A stretch of DNA of 64,000 nt, from contig BCIV01000004.1 in assembly GCA_001600055.1 (NCBI GenBank), positions 670,430-734,429 on the forward strand, in the 5' to 3' direction. The notes under the pieces were generated by a model. The model did no database searches and had not been told where the DNA came from. It worked only from the letters and a program-made list of their open reading frames with translations. Source of the DNA: Filobasidium wieringae. Taxonomy: Eukaryota > Basidiomycota > Tremellomycetes > Filobasidiales > Filobasidiaceae. Shown piece after piece: positions 34,831 to 50,436 of this stretch. The stretch's first letter is position 1. Every line of letters begins with the position of its first letter. The position numbers and the translations under genes were made by a program.

Positions 34831-36991
34831 TCATGACCAAGCAGCAGACTCTGTTGTTCACGAATTAGAATCGATCGCAACCGACACGATCGGTAGCTAG
34901 TTGCACTCACCGACCCATTCGACCAGTTTCTTTACTCTCCTCATCCCAATCTCCCTCTCCAATAACCTTCTGTCAGGCCGATACTGAAGATCTTCCAGAA
35001 CGACCGCTCCCTTGTGCTTGGCGCAGACCAGATCGGTATTCTCTCCTTCTCTACGTCTCTCCGCCCGTACCACGTCGCGTATCATTACTGCCGCAGCACA
35101 TTCCTCGCATCGCTCTACAGGCCCTCGATCGACATATCGACGAGGATCAGTACGGTACATGACAGTCACGTTCGTAGGGCAACTGTTAGTTGCGCGTCGA
35201 GAGCCGACTGAACTGATCTTCCTCGATCTGCCGTGGTACATCGCATCTTTCTCCACCCTGACTTTATGATCCAGATCTATTGGAGGTAAAGCAAGGTCCT
35301 TAAGATCGAAATCACCAGCTCGTTCGTCTATCCAAGTTACTCACTCTTGATCCACACAACATCCCCCATCCTTAACCTTCCAACATCTTCCGTGTATTCA
35401 TCCCAAAAGTCAACCCCTAGTAGTACCTTCCCTCCACCTCCTTCACGAGGTTGACAAACCTGTATCTCCCGCTTCTTCCCAAATTTATCGACCTGTCCAA
35501 CCTCCCAGACTGCGCCCAGCAAATCGATTCTTCTAGAATCACCACCGGGAGGTAATTCCAGGAGCTCTTCGAGGTTTGTCAGGGTATGAGATGGGATGGC
35601 CAAGTATGATGGGAAAGTGGATATGGACTGTGATTGACTCGTGAATAAGCCTGAATCTTCGTTACTCTTTCCGGTTCCATTTCGGAGGACTGTCTGGCTG
35701 AATAGATCAGATCCGGTGGAGCCTAACGACGATTTTGTGACGATGAAATCAATCAGTCGCATCCATCTCAAGACCATCTCGTAGATTATGACTACTCACC
35801 TTCTATTCCCGTACTCTCCACACTTCCCCTCATCCATCCGCTCTCATCCTTCACCCCTTCCCCCTTTACGCTCAATCTAACCCGTTTCCTGACCCTCTCT
35901 TGAGTAGGGGTAACCTCCCACCCGGTACTCTCCATCCCCGTTCCCATCCCTGAATTAGAAGGCTGTCCATAACTCAAAAAAGATGCACTAGAATCGTCCC
36001 GGTTCGAAGGGGATGAAGCGGGGGAAGATTTGGGTTGAGTTTTGGCGCGGTAGGCGGCATCTTTAGGTGCTAAACCTTTGGAGAAGAGGTTTGTCGATGA
36101 TGCTTTGATATGATCAGTTGCGAGGGGAAGCGTTATAGGAGAGTCGGCAGCAAGTGAACCAGATTGGAGGGTGGTTGACCTTGTTCTCCTTCTTTCGTTG
36201 ACAACGATCGAAGCTTTCAAGCCATGAGTATTGCCCAAAGGAGTATCCATCACAGAGTTTAGCCCACTCAAGGCCCCCTTTGAGCCTAATCTCATTCCCA
36301 GGGCACTCGGTCGATAATTCTCCTTCAGCCCTGTTGTAGCGACCGTATGACTTTTCCTTAGGCCTGAATTGAACCTCTTTCCTGTCTCGGGAACAAGCAC
36401 AGATGTAGATCTAGTCAAGGGCGTGATGCTGGTGTTTTGATGAATTGAGGATCGGAGCTGTCGAGGGAGTGGAGGAGGGGTATCGTCCACCCCTGAAGCG
36501 AGGAGGGTAGGGTTGTACGGAAAAAGAAGAGGTCGCCGAGAGCTGTCCGGTGCGATCTTGAACGATCGTGGCTTATCTGTAGGATCCAGCTCCAGCCGTT
36601 TATTCATGAAGTTTTCTCGAACAGCAACTGAAGGCCCAGGTGTATTATGGTTCAGATCGAAATGAGAACCGGTCAATGATCTAAAAGCCCGTTCTCGTTC
36701 TGTTTTAAGTGAATGCTCGTGCCGCCCTGGCAGCTGACTCCTATCCGTAAACGTCCCCGACTCATGGTCATCTCGTGTGTTTGTATCGGTATCGTCTTTT
36801 GAAGTTTCGTTGTGGTGACTCAGGTCAAACGGTGGTGCAGAGGAGGTGGAGGATTGAGAATCTGTATACGCCAGTCGATAGAAATGGATCGATTCAGGTC
36901 GAGCACTTTCTTTAGTTATGGGTTCACTCCGTAATCGTGAAGGTATGATAGACGGCGGAGGAAAGAATACATGCGTAGTGTAGTGTACCAT
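34831..36991 (-). CDS. OB-fold-like protein with a CxxC/CxxH pair (651 aa)
   Basis: Four exons on the minus strand: 35800-36991, 35345-35722, 34911-35276, 34831-34850; 1956 bases. The first 400 residues are disordered and rich in Ser, Thr, Pro and Arg. A folded part follows: IDLLGAVWEVGQVDKFG, REIQVCQPR, KVLLGVDFWDEY and LRMGDVVWIK resemble an OB fold, as in nucleic-acid-binding proteins. Next comes a possible metal site, RCEECAAAV with VCAKH about 30 residues later. The end is basic and helical. Without the last splice the frame stops at 34897 as WVGECN. The GTGAGT donor, CTAAT branch point and CAG acceptor support the spliced end WVESAAWS. The family is not recognised; a genome-maintenance role is only a guess. 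Confidence 0.65.
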
Positions 36992-37353
36992 CTTCGATAA
37001 GCATTACAAGGGTTGGTAAGACGTCTAGCTTGAATCGCTTGATCTATGATTTAATCGCCTTTGCGAGGTTGAGATGCAGATGATTCACTTTGTCAACAAA
37101 TCTAAGAGTTATTATATCCACCTTCTAGAGCGATCCGCGGTTCACTACCTGATCTCCTAACGCGCCTTCATTTAGTTCGCGTTTGTGCTTGAAAGTAAAC
37201 AATCGCTGGGAGATGATCTGTGTGACATGTGTGATCTGTGAACTGCAGCCAACGATATCCTAAGTGACCTTTCCCAGACTTGGACCTTTGCCTTGATCTA
37301 GAACTACGAAGCTTACAAGTTGCAAACCAAAAGTCTGAAAGAACTCGTCCAAC
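36992..37353. promoter_or_regulatory. divergent promoter region before MCM3
   Basis: These 362 bases lie between opposite start codons of the OB-fold-like gene and MCM3. I see no ACGCGT (MCB-type) cell-cycle box and no clear TATA box. The shared promoter with MCM3 is the only hint of linked expression. Confidence 0.45.
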
Positions 37354-40544
<3,191 letters not shown>

Positions 40545-41715
40545 GGACGAGAGATCGTCTGTATCGGATGTATCTTATCGAGTTGTATCATGTGAACTTG
40601 AAGATTATAATCGTAGAAACGCTTCAAATAACCGTGACAGTAGGCAAAAGAATGTGCAGGCTATGGGTCGAACTGGTGACCTAGACAAAAGCAGAGAAAT
40701 GCAGCTTTCTCATCAAAGAAATTGGGCTGTTCTCGAGCAAAAAAAGAGGCTGCAGGAGTGATATGAGTGTCTTGAGGGGTCAAAAAGCGTAAATCAAATT
40801 AAGTGTGTCTAGTTCCCAAGAGTTCGCTAAGTGTGAACTATGAAAGATAAGCAGCCTTGGCAATCACATCTAAACAATTGTGTTGGTCCGAAACCAATGA
40901 GCCACTTGCGAGATTGTTGTTTGGCGCGCGCGTAACTGATATTGATACCCAAACATCTCGAAAGAATGGTTCACCCTCTAACGACATCGCTCATAGAAGC
41001 TTCACACGGGTATGACAGTTTGGTTGTGTAGGGCTCTCCGGTCAACGTTCTAATCATGACGACGAGGAGTAGGCGGGTATTAGGACTCGATTCGGGGTCC
41101 GGCTCTTAAAGTGAGTCCAGTCCGCTCGCTCTCCCATATTACAAGGCAATGAGATCCCTCGTTTGGAGTTCTCTCTTCAAGGTTGATATATATTAATGAA
41201 GATTTGCTGGTTTGACATCTACTTATGCTGTTAAGCGACAATTGCTACTATTCGATCATCCCTGGCGGGTCAAAAGATGGGCAAGATGAGTTTTGATCGA
41301 TCACGTCAAATGAAGCATCCATTTCCATATTTGGTAGAGGATGTCAGATATAGACGGGCTGATGATAGAGTTGTGGTTTCAACGGTCTTGGCCCGTTGCG
41401 ATACCGAGGCCATTGAGAGTTCTCCAACTCCAACAACTCACCAGCGCTTCAAGCGCCTGTATGTCAGTGTTCGATGTGTCCCGTTAGCCTATATGACTGA
41501 CCCAACCGAACAGAGGACTACATCGGAGCCGAATCAACCATATTGATAGTGGTCTCATGGTTTCTCGAGCCGATTGCCTCATGATAATGTGACTCTGGAT
41601 TATATGTATATTTGAGCAAGTATAGAACGTCCACATTATAGTTTTTCCTTTCCGTCCCCAATTCTCTGATTCCCTGAGTGCCACATCGCTCAACGAATAT
41701 GGATCAGACACGCAC
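40545..41715. other. convergent intergenic region
   Basis: MCM3 and PNS1 converge over 1171 bases. It contains a short GGCGCGCGCG run near 40922 and AT-rich stretches. Open frames are short and unsupported. No tRNA or repeat family was recognised. Confidence 0.4.
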
Positions 41716-44568
41716 TTAAGGCCCGATGGGTTGCAACACTTGAGGGTAGTTACGACGGATCTCCTCGAACAATCCAGGTGAACGTTCTTGCAGGACACTA
41801 AGTAGACAAGCGTGATGAGTGGCCCGACACACGCGAAACGAAATGGTGGGAGCTCACTAAGGATCCTCTCCCAATCCAACGAAGATCGTAGACACTCCAG
41901 CCTCTGAATGAAATTGTCTGGATCAGTCCTTCAAGTCGATCACATTGCAATTCCGGCGAATACTGACCAAGAGCACCGGCAAGAGCTAAGGCGGCGTTGA
42001 TACCGATTAAAGCAGCGAACAGCATGACAGGACTATGGGAGAGGAGAGATCAGTACATGTTACCGGCGCAGGCAAACATGACAGGGTCGTCTTACGCAGT
42101 GTAGCTAAAAAAAAACGACCCATGGTTTAGTGTTAGGTTGGCCACTTGATGCCAATCAAGATCGAGACTTACTCTCCACCTCGGTTGTAAGCCGGATCAG
42201 TGTATCTCAGATACAAGTAAGCGAACAGTGCCGTCAATAGTCCGACAATGTAAGCTCCGAAAGTCAAGGCTGAGCGAAGAGAAGAGTCGGCCGTCAATTC
42301 TGTTTGATGTCGAGCTCCTCTAGCCATGTGTTACTTACTGATTGACACAAGGTTATCGTTGACCAAAGCATCAATTCCTCGCTGCTTCAACAACCTCCAG
42401 GTATCCTTGGCAGCAGGAATGTAACTCTTTCCGTAAAGAGCTGTAGAAAGGCAGAAAACAAGATGAGTACAAGCCATAACGTTTGTTTTGTGTGAGGTAA
42501 CAACTTACCAATCTCGATACTGCAAGTCAAAAAGAGGTAATGAACGGTCGTCAAACTCCTTCCTCACTTTGCACAACGAGTGATGTAAAAACTTACTAAG
42601 CGTATTCTACGAGAGGCAACGCAACATATTCATTCCCCAATTCTTCAAGCTCTCAACCCGACCGACTCACTGTTAAAGTACTGCACAGCCCAGCTGACGC
42701 AAGAAACACAACACGCGGCGATACAAGAAAAGATAGCGGCGATAGCTGCAATCCGACGAGCAAGTCAAATCAATAGAATAAGCCTTCCCATCTCATTAAT
42801 CATCTGATCAGAAATCAACTGACCATCACCCTCCGCGGCCTCCTGCCTACTAAGCGCACTAAGCAGCTGCTTCAAAACTTCCAAAACAGTAACGATCAGA
42901 CTTCCGAACGCAACGGATCCGAGGGAAGTGGTGGTAGCTCTTCCGAAAGCCTTTGCGTTGGCTCCCTTCAGTTGAGGTGCGTTAGGACCGTTATAGTACC
43001 ATTGGCCGTAAGTTCCTCCTGCGAGGGTCATGAGCGTCACGTTGACTATCATATCGTACATGAAAGTGCCGATTAGTATCACTCAACGCAACGCAAGACG
43101 AGCAGGGACTTGGTATACGTACCGATGACCTGGCTAGTCCAAATATAAGCAAAAGTCAAGTAGAACACCAATCCTGCGACCTTTCCACTGGAACAACTGT
43201 TCGTCGCGCAAGCTAAACCGTCATCAAAAGGAGGATTAGCATGGACCCCGCCGCCACACAACCTCTCATTGGCAAACCAAACTCACAAGGATTGCCAGGC
43301 GTCCAAGTAACGTAAACCGCAATGGCAGCGAAAGAGTAAAACACGCTGAAAGCGGTTTGGATCAAGAGGGAGATGAGACAGACAACGTAGACCGATTTGT
43401 GGTGGTTGCTGACATCCATGATGGTCTGTAGTAAAACTCGAGCTAGGGGGATCCTGGAGACAAGGGGGGGAAAGGTTAGTTCGAGTAGAGAGAATGTGAT
43501 GATATGCAAGCGAACCTCTTCCTCACTAGGAAAAGAGGTTATAGAGTCGTTTTAGCAGGCATAGAGGTATCGGCTTGGTTCAAGGAAGACTCACTGAAGA
43601 AATACGAGATCACACTGATGATCGCAATGACCAAGAAGATGATAGCACCAGACCAATACTTCTGGGTAAAGTAATCTGTTTCCCCAAGCACGATCAAAAC
43701 CTATTTTGCTCCTTTCACATAGGAGCTAGATGATAATGCGAACTTACAGACACAGACACCGATGTTGAGAAGAACAGACAGGGCCAATGTGATCTATACC
43801 GAGAAAAGTCAGAGCAGTCAGTCGTCCGGCAAATGTCTCAATAGGTCTTATATGGACAAACCTCCATTAAGACCTTTGTGAATGTCCTGACGATCTGTTT
43901 GTGAGATTAAGTTGGGTGGTCAGTTTGATTGAGTTCGTGGATGTTGCACAAGAGAAGGTCAGGCTCACGATCAGGTAGAAGATCGTTAAGAGGAGAGCTA
44001 GGGCGGATGCGATGATCAGGAGATAGACGGTGTGGCTAGAAGTAAACCAATCAGCTAGTGGACAAAAAGGACTGGATGTGCGAACGTACTAATCCAAACT
44101 GGTAGAAATGCCGGTTCCTCCTTGCCCATTATCACCAAACCCACCACCACCTCCATTGTACTTGATGAACTGCCTGATGGCCAGCGCGCTGACCACGATG
44201 AATCCGGCAAAGACGGCGATGAATAAGATCAAGAAGATCGGATCGTTGAGCTTCTTCTTGGGCTTGAACCTTCCCTCTGCTCTTGCAGGGTTAGCTTTTC
44301 CTGATAGATCCTCCCCGTTGGGCGCTTGGTACTGAGGCTCCGCATAAGGAGCAGAAGTGTTCATAGTAGGCGGAGGAGCATATTGCTGCTGTTGCTGCTG
44401 TTGAGGCATGTATTGCGTGGGGGGAGGAGCATATTGAGCTTGAGGAGGTGGTTGTCCGTAAGCAGCGTTGTTGTTGCTGTAGTCGACGCTAGGATTGTTG
44501 CTACCGTGCATCTGTTGGTACGCATTAGGAGCGCCCTTCTGGCCGCTGTAATATTCCTGAGCGGACAT
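41716..44568 (-). CDS. PNS1: choline-transporter-like membrane protein Pns1 (563 aa)
   Basis: Eighteen exons on the minus strand: 44090-44568, 43969-44035, 43862-43894, 43748-43793, 43595-43675, 43516-43525, 43287-43453, 43123-43212, 42824-43045, 42671-42745, 42597-42606, 42509-42519, 42339-42440, 42173-42269, 42096-42104, 41968-42032, 41858-41903, 41716-41797; 1692 bases. Four exons have only 9-11 bases. The cytosolic N-terminus is Gln/Pro/Tyr-rich. About ten membrane helices follow, beginning with DPIFLILFIAVFAGFIVVSALA. Family marks include FAYIWTSQVIVNVTLMTLAG, GTYGQWYYNG, SLGSVAFGSLIVTVLEVLK and the region CVSWAVQYFNKYAYIEIALYGKSYI, typical of SLC44/PNS1. The micro-exons code parts of that conserved stretch, so they are needed. 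Transport substrate in fungi is not settled. Confidence 0.93.
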
Positions 44569-44948
44569 GGTCGAGGAGAGGAGGAGAGTGTGAGAGTGGA
44601 TGTCGCTGCTGCAGAATCTATGTCGCAGAGTTTGGAAATATGGAAATGAGCGTTTTCATGTTTTGTGTGTGGATGTTGATCATTTCTTCCGATGAGGCAA
44701 TTCATAACAAAAATAGATGTTAGCGCCACCGATCTGCATCTGTACTTACGTAAGCATGGATCGTCATACCGAGCACATGCGTTTCAGGCGGATACAAAGG
44801 TAGACACACGTTTCATCTTTGTTCCCTCCATGCAGTCAGTCGTTCATATGTCGCTCGACGTACACTTCCTCACACTCAGGTTGGATCAAGGTCTCTCTCT
44901 GATTGGCTCAGCTTGATTATCAACAACCGCTATCCGTACACAGCAACC
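44569..44948. promoter_or_regulatory. divergent promoter region after PNS1 start
   Basis: These 380 bases lie between opposite start codons. There is a CT-rich tract close to the PNS1 ATG on its strand (44569-44600). No clear TATA box for either gene. Confidence 0.45.
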
Positions 44949-45538
44949 ATGTCGTCGAACCAGACCATATCCGCGCGAAGGTAATTATGGGCACCGCCTC
45001 AATTCACTCTGTCCCGCCCCCGACCCCATCTGATCGTATTTTTCAATAGCGAGATCGACACCGCAAAAATGCGTGTCGATCCTTCCGGCGCTATGCCTCC
45101 AGAATACATCCCCTCCTACTGTCTCCCTACCTTTGTCAGTCCTTCCTCATCTCTCGCTCAAAACCATTCCCACATCACACTCATCCTATTCCGCGTACCA
45201 GGGAAAAGACGGTATAATCTCCGGTGCCCTAAGGGAAGGTTACTTTTGCCCTGCCGGATCGATGTTACCCGTCGGTGCAGGTATGCCTCCCGGTACGATC
45301 TTGAAATACGGTGGTTATTTCCCGGAGGGTACGGCTTTTCCTAAAGGATGTATCGTCCCTCTTCATGCGCGAATGGGTGAGTCTGCGTGATCCCTCATGT
45401 CGAAAGCGAGATAGGTGTGGGCATTGACTGGTTGGGCTGTTCGTTTTCATTCTCATACGCGTGATAGTTAATGTTCTTCCGGCAGAGACGAAGGTCCCTG
45501 GCAGAGTGGAGAGGGAAGATCTATGCGTCATCATGTGA
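44949..45538 (+). CDS. small conserved-looking protein of unknown function (120 aa)
   Basis: Four exons: 44949-44980, 45050-45134, 45202-45376, 45468-45538; 363 bases. The protein starts MSSNQTISARSEIDTAKMR, then PPEYIPSYCLPTFGKDG, and is dense in Gly and Pro: CPAGSMLPVGAGMPPG, YGGYFPEGTAFPKG. It ends ERE-DLCVIM. It has no signal peptide or membrane segment. The even coding character and clean splice chain make it a likely real gene. I do not recognise the family. Confidence 0.7.
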
Positions 45539-45872
45539 GAAGACAAGAAGAAGCGGGATGAAATCGGGCGGTTCCACCAAGTTACTTTGCATCTATTTAC
45601 GTCTTCGTAAAGTTTCGGCATGTTGTCCTATCTAGCGATTTCTGTATGAGGCTTTGAAAACTGCGCCTCCAATCTAAATGGTCCGCTTGCCGAATGTCCT
45701 GTCCTGCCCATCTATGAACCTCTCCAGAACATATAGTAGATAAAAAACGACCGATCCGTTCGCGCTAAACCATGCATTCTTCGAATCTGGTCGCATACTG
45801 TACTTAACTACAAGAAATTCCGCTTCACAACAAATCATCCGTCACACTTCCACCTCTCCTCTTTCCTCACTT
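45539..45872. other. convergent intergenic region
   Basis: Two 3' ends face each other across 334 bases. Nothing else is visible. Confidence 0.5.
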
Positions 45873-48716
45873 TTATGCCAATTCGACGTAATTGGCTGTC
45901 ATCACAAGCGTCAGATTAGCGCTGGAGCTCATCTGGGGAAGAGTATGTTGGAGCTTACCGGGGAAAAGCCCGACCTCGCCCGTCTTCTCGTTCGTTCCGG
46001 TCCACCAGTCTGGATCGGTCTGGCGTATTGTCAATCCGCGTCAACATGAGACTCGATCTGCCATGTTAATAACGTTCAGACCTACCTCTTCAATGGAGAC
46101 GATCCTGTCCCCCTCGCCAAAGGAAATCTCGTTCCCCTCAGTAGCTTCATAACTGCAAACAAGAACGTCCGTATCATTACAAGATTCCTCAGCACAAACT
46201 CGCACGTCAAGTGAAAACTCACTCATACTGAGCCACAGCCGTCTTTCCCTTGTTAGCGGCAGGCGCTTCGGCCCGAGCGGGCATGGGCGGCGCAGGAGGA
46301 GGAGGGGGAACGAATTCCTCTTCTTCCTCCTCGGCCGCATCGCCCTCGACGAGTTCGACGTAGTTGGCAGGGAAGAGTCCCTTTTTACCGGTCGATGGGT
46401 CAATGCCGGTCCACCAATCTGCGGTTCGACAGGAAAGAACGAATGAGCCGGGTCGTCACGTTCGGGCCAGCGAGAGAGACGTACCTGGATCAGTCTGTTC
46501 TACTCCGGTAATGATATCGTCCTCCTTGAACCCAATCTCATTCTAAGCAAGACCCATCAGATCGCAATCAGCTCCTCAGCTTCATATTTCAAACGGGATC
46601 GACTTACATCTTCAGCAGCCTAAGCAATTTATTCGACATCCTACAATCAGCATCCATACCTCTCGCATCATCGCCTAAACCTGTACCCACCTCGTAATCG
46701 TAAACCGCCTTTGCCCTCAATCCCGCCCCGGCTTTCGCTCGAGCAGGAGGTTGAGGTCGGGAAGCCATTGGAGGAGGGGGTGGAGCCTCTTCTTCCGCCT
46801 GCGTATCAAAAACTTCGTCAATACTAAAGCGAACTGGGAGACAAGTGTAAAAACTCACAGATCCCATCAAGAATGGAGGAAGGGGAGGTGCGGGGGGTGG
46901 AGGAGGAGGAGTCTATCACAAAGATCGTATACCAGATAAGCTACCGTAGCGCGATCTCACAAGCAGAACCATCATCACCTCATCTTCTTCCTCCTCCTCG
47001 ACAGGTTCTTCCTTCTGAACAGGCGCGGCCGGTCGGGAAGGCATAGGAGGAGCAGGAGGAGGGGGAGGAGCGTCATCCCAATCCTCTTCATTCTCTTCCT
47101 TGGTCTCCTCCGGTTCAGGTACTCGAGGAGGAAGAGGGGCAGGGGGAGGAGGTGGGGGTGGAGGAACGTCCTCTTCTTCTTGTTCCTCGACTTGTTGCTG
47201 GATGACAGCGGGTGCGCGGGGAGGGAAAGAAGGTGCGGAAGTAGGAGCGTTGAACGCTGTTCCTCTCGATCCAGTGTTATTGGAAGAGATGCTGACTTTT
47301 GCCATAGCTAAGAATCGAATGCGATCCCGTCAACCAAGATTTCGACGAGGACCGACGACCTAAAGAACTGACCATCCTCTGCAGCCTTCTCCTCCGCCTC
47401 CCTCTGTCTCTTCACCTCCGCCTGTCTCTCACTCCAAGTCAACTTCTTCCCCTGACCCGCTCCTATCCCCGCAGCGACCCCGGTAGCTCCCGCCGCACTC
47501 GCTCCTCCTCCAAACCCACCCGAAGTAGCCCGAGCACCACCTCCACCACCGGAAAACATATTCCTAGCAGCGGCAAACCCACCCGTCTTCTCCTCCTCCT
47601 TCTCATCGTTGTTGTTGGAATTCGATCCGAACCCTCCGGCGCCCCATCGGTTGACGAGTTTCTTCGGAGCGGCGAGTTTGACGGGCTCGTACGCCGTCCC
47701 GACCGGAGCGATCCGATCGTCTTCTATGGGTTTATCTTGAGCCAAGATCTCTTTCTTCTGATCGAGTACCGCTTTGGCTGGTTCGGGGACGACAGGTTCG
47801 GGAGCAGGGGGAGGAGGAGGGGTAGGCTCTCTAGCTGGAACAGGGGCGGCTGTAGGTTTTTGATAAGCCGGTTTCCCTGGAGTCCCAAACGATCCGATGG
47901 TACGGCTATAAGCAGATCCGGTGGAAGGTTGCGGGATGGGTTTGGAGAACGAACTGGATGCGGGTGTGTAGGGTTTAGGAACGGGTTTAGCGGCAGGGGC
48001 GGTGAAGGAAGAAGCGCTGGGGGCGGAAGAGGGAGCGTTTCCTGCACCATATTTACTACCGGAACTTTCCCTCATGCGTTTATAGATATGATCCGGGGTC
48101 ACGTCCGATTCGTTTCGAGCTTGGAGGACGATATGGGAGCTTTTCAAGAAGCTGGAGATTTGGGGACCGTAGGTGTCTGTGGAGCGGGTTGTTTCGGGTC
48201 AAGCAGGTAGGATATCGAGCGAGAGGGATTCGGACTTACTGAAAAGACCTTTCTGACGTTCGGCGACACCGTCACCACACCAGTTGATCTGTACAAACTT
48301 CTCCAAGTTGGTCTAGGTCGTTTATCATCATGATTGATGAGTATTTTCTAATGCAATTGTTGTAGATTGTCAAACGACTCACACCAGGATCTTCTACTCT
48401 AGCGAAAGCATATTGAATTCTGATCCCCGGTGACTCGCACTCGATCAGCTTCGACACGTACTGCGAGCGATGATGATCATTCCACGTACCGTCCATCCAT
48501 GAATTCCTCCTCCAGATCATCCAGCCCTGACCCAGTTGCTTGTAATTTCAAATCATTACCAGCAGAGGCCAGGGAGCTGTGTCCGATGGTGAGCACACGA
48601 GGTGTATGAACCATAGACAAGTGTGAGACGTACAAGATTGCCCATTCGACCTTTGGATCTCCCTTCAAGACGGTGTTATACGCCAACTGGGCGTTTTCAG
48701 GGATAGAAATTGACAT
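45873..48716 (-). CDS. ABP1: actin-binding protein 1 (drebrin-like) with two SH3 domains (669 aa)
   Basis: Fourteen exons on the minus strand: 48634-48716, 48490-48576, 48383-48419, 48240-48312, 47373-48176, 46961-47307, 46859-46912, 46691-46798, 46608-46619, 46485-46542, 46223-46418, 46086-46152, 45959-46019, 45873-45895; 2010 bases. Abp1 binds F-actin at endocytic patches and recruits Arp2/3 and SH3 partners. The ADF-H domain covers about residues 1-140 (NDLKLQATGSGLDDLEEEF, RIQYAFARVEDPG, FVQINWCGDGV). The middle is Pro/Ala-rich with polyproline runs. SH3 one starts near residue 525 (AVYDYEAAEDNEIGF, DPDWWTG, GLFPANYVEL) and SH3 two closes the protein (YDYEATEGNEISF). The donor of exon 6 is ambiguous: an alternative at 46978 would remove six residues. 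One exon has 12 bases and codes AAED. Confidence 0.94.
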
Positions 48717-49785
48717 GGTATCTGATCCTTATGAAGCTGGTGTTGCTGTACCAGGATGTGGATGGTACTATGGAGGTGTCCGATGGTGGAAGATGGTACA
48801 TGAGCTGGCTGGCTGTAACGGTTCCAAGGCTGAGTGAGATGACGACAGCAACGGTCGACGCGTGAGAAACCCCGGCGGCTTCCGCCGATCCCCGCAGGAA
48901 CGAAAGGGAAGGGATATAGGGGTAACCCATGCTCAACGACGTCGTACTTCTCATCTAGAGCGATTCAGGGAGGTCGAGTACGTTCCCTCAAACTACTCGC
49001 CTGACAGCTGATGAGGCCCACACGCCTTCCGTCGCCGGTTCTTGAGAAATTTAGGGGCAATCGCAGTCGGTACGATAACTTGCAAACCCGCGAATCTCCG
49101 TGGACGCGAGACGCAGGAGACGAGCGACAATCCAAGTTCAACCACATTCAGAGCGTTCTAGATCGTCCTTGAAACAGTCCACAGAAGTCGACACACATAC
49201 TCGACGATGAATCAGGGAGAACCGGGAGAAAACGAATCAACCACATTCCCTCGTTCCGTCCATCAAAAGCGCAAGTGATATTACCAATGTCCAAATCACG
49301 CAACCCCTAAGCCGCATCGTCGACAGGACCTTGGTCATCCTATAAGGGCAAGATCCATATGGCTGTGTCCCGCTCTGGCTAGTCATCTCCTGGCACTGCC
49401 AGCCTTTAGAATGAGATACAAAACATCTAGGTTGTTGGGGAGACGACCGAGATCAACAGGCCTGACCAGTCTACCTAAGTACGGTGGACACCTTTTTCAT
49501 CACCGTGTCGAGGTGAAACGATTCTGGGGCGATATGATTGATCGAAACATTGAAAGGGATCAAAGGACCCCTTGCTCTTGTGTCATTACAGATCTTGCGG
49601 TGATATGGGCCTTGCCATGAGCAACATAGCCAAGCCCCACTGTCTTGCGTCAGAAGGGGGATACCTATACCCAATCCCGCACCTGATGTGTATCATCGTC
49701 GAGTGCGAGTGCTAATACAGACGGAACCATATTATACGGGCCGCCCCCCCCTGTCGTGTCCCATGTCTCTACCGATCCATCCACC
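48717..49785. other. intergenic region between ABP1 and PEX2
   Basis: These 1069 bases contain the ABP1 promoter and the PEX2 3' end. There is a C-run at 49744-49751. No open frame with coding character or splice chain was found. Confidence 0.45.
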
Positions 49786-50403
49786 TCACCCACTTATCCT
49801 TTGACAACCCCAGACCTCACCTCCACACCGGAGACAATCCCAGCCCTTTTCCCCCTTGTCCGTCTCTCCCTCGTTTCCCTCGTTTCCCTCTTCCCGCCCA
49901 CCCTGTCCCCCCTGTGTCCCCCCCGGCCCCCGCACCGCAACCCGATCCCTAGCGAGCCGGACGAGTTCAGAGGCGATACAGCGGTAACACCAAACACACC
50001 CTTCCCTACAATCCGTCCTCGTACTCAAATGGATCCTCGTCTCCTCGTTACCCTCCCCGCCGTCCCCGTTCACATCCGCGTTCACATCCGGGTCCACGTT
50101 CACATCCAGATCGTTCCCTCCCGTTTGAACGTCTTTCTCTTCCCCCTCCCGTACCTCGCGAGTATCCTGCGACCCCTCGTCCGAACCTAGGTCGAGCCCA
50201 GGGTGGACGGAGAGGACGGGCAATCCCAGTTCCCCCAACCCCCCGTACAGTCGATGATGACAGATCGCACACGTCCCAAGGGGTAGATGATGGTACTTGC
50301 CCTTGCCCTTGCCCTTGCCCTTCTCTCGTCCCCGTCCCCGTCCCCGAGTAGGAGTACGATCCGGTTGAATTCCCGATGAATGCGTCTTTAGTTGTGATCG
50401 CGA

Positions 50404-50436
<33 letters not shown>

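Noticed and set aside
40660..40720. tRNA-like GTTCGA motif on the minus strand
   Set aside because: No matching stems upstream or downstream.
48383..48482. ABP1 exon starting YVSKLIECESPG
   Set aside because: It is out of phase with the preceding exon. The later CAG acceptor gives RIQYAFARVEDP, which matches the ADF-H domain.
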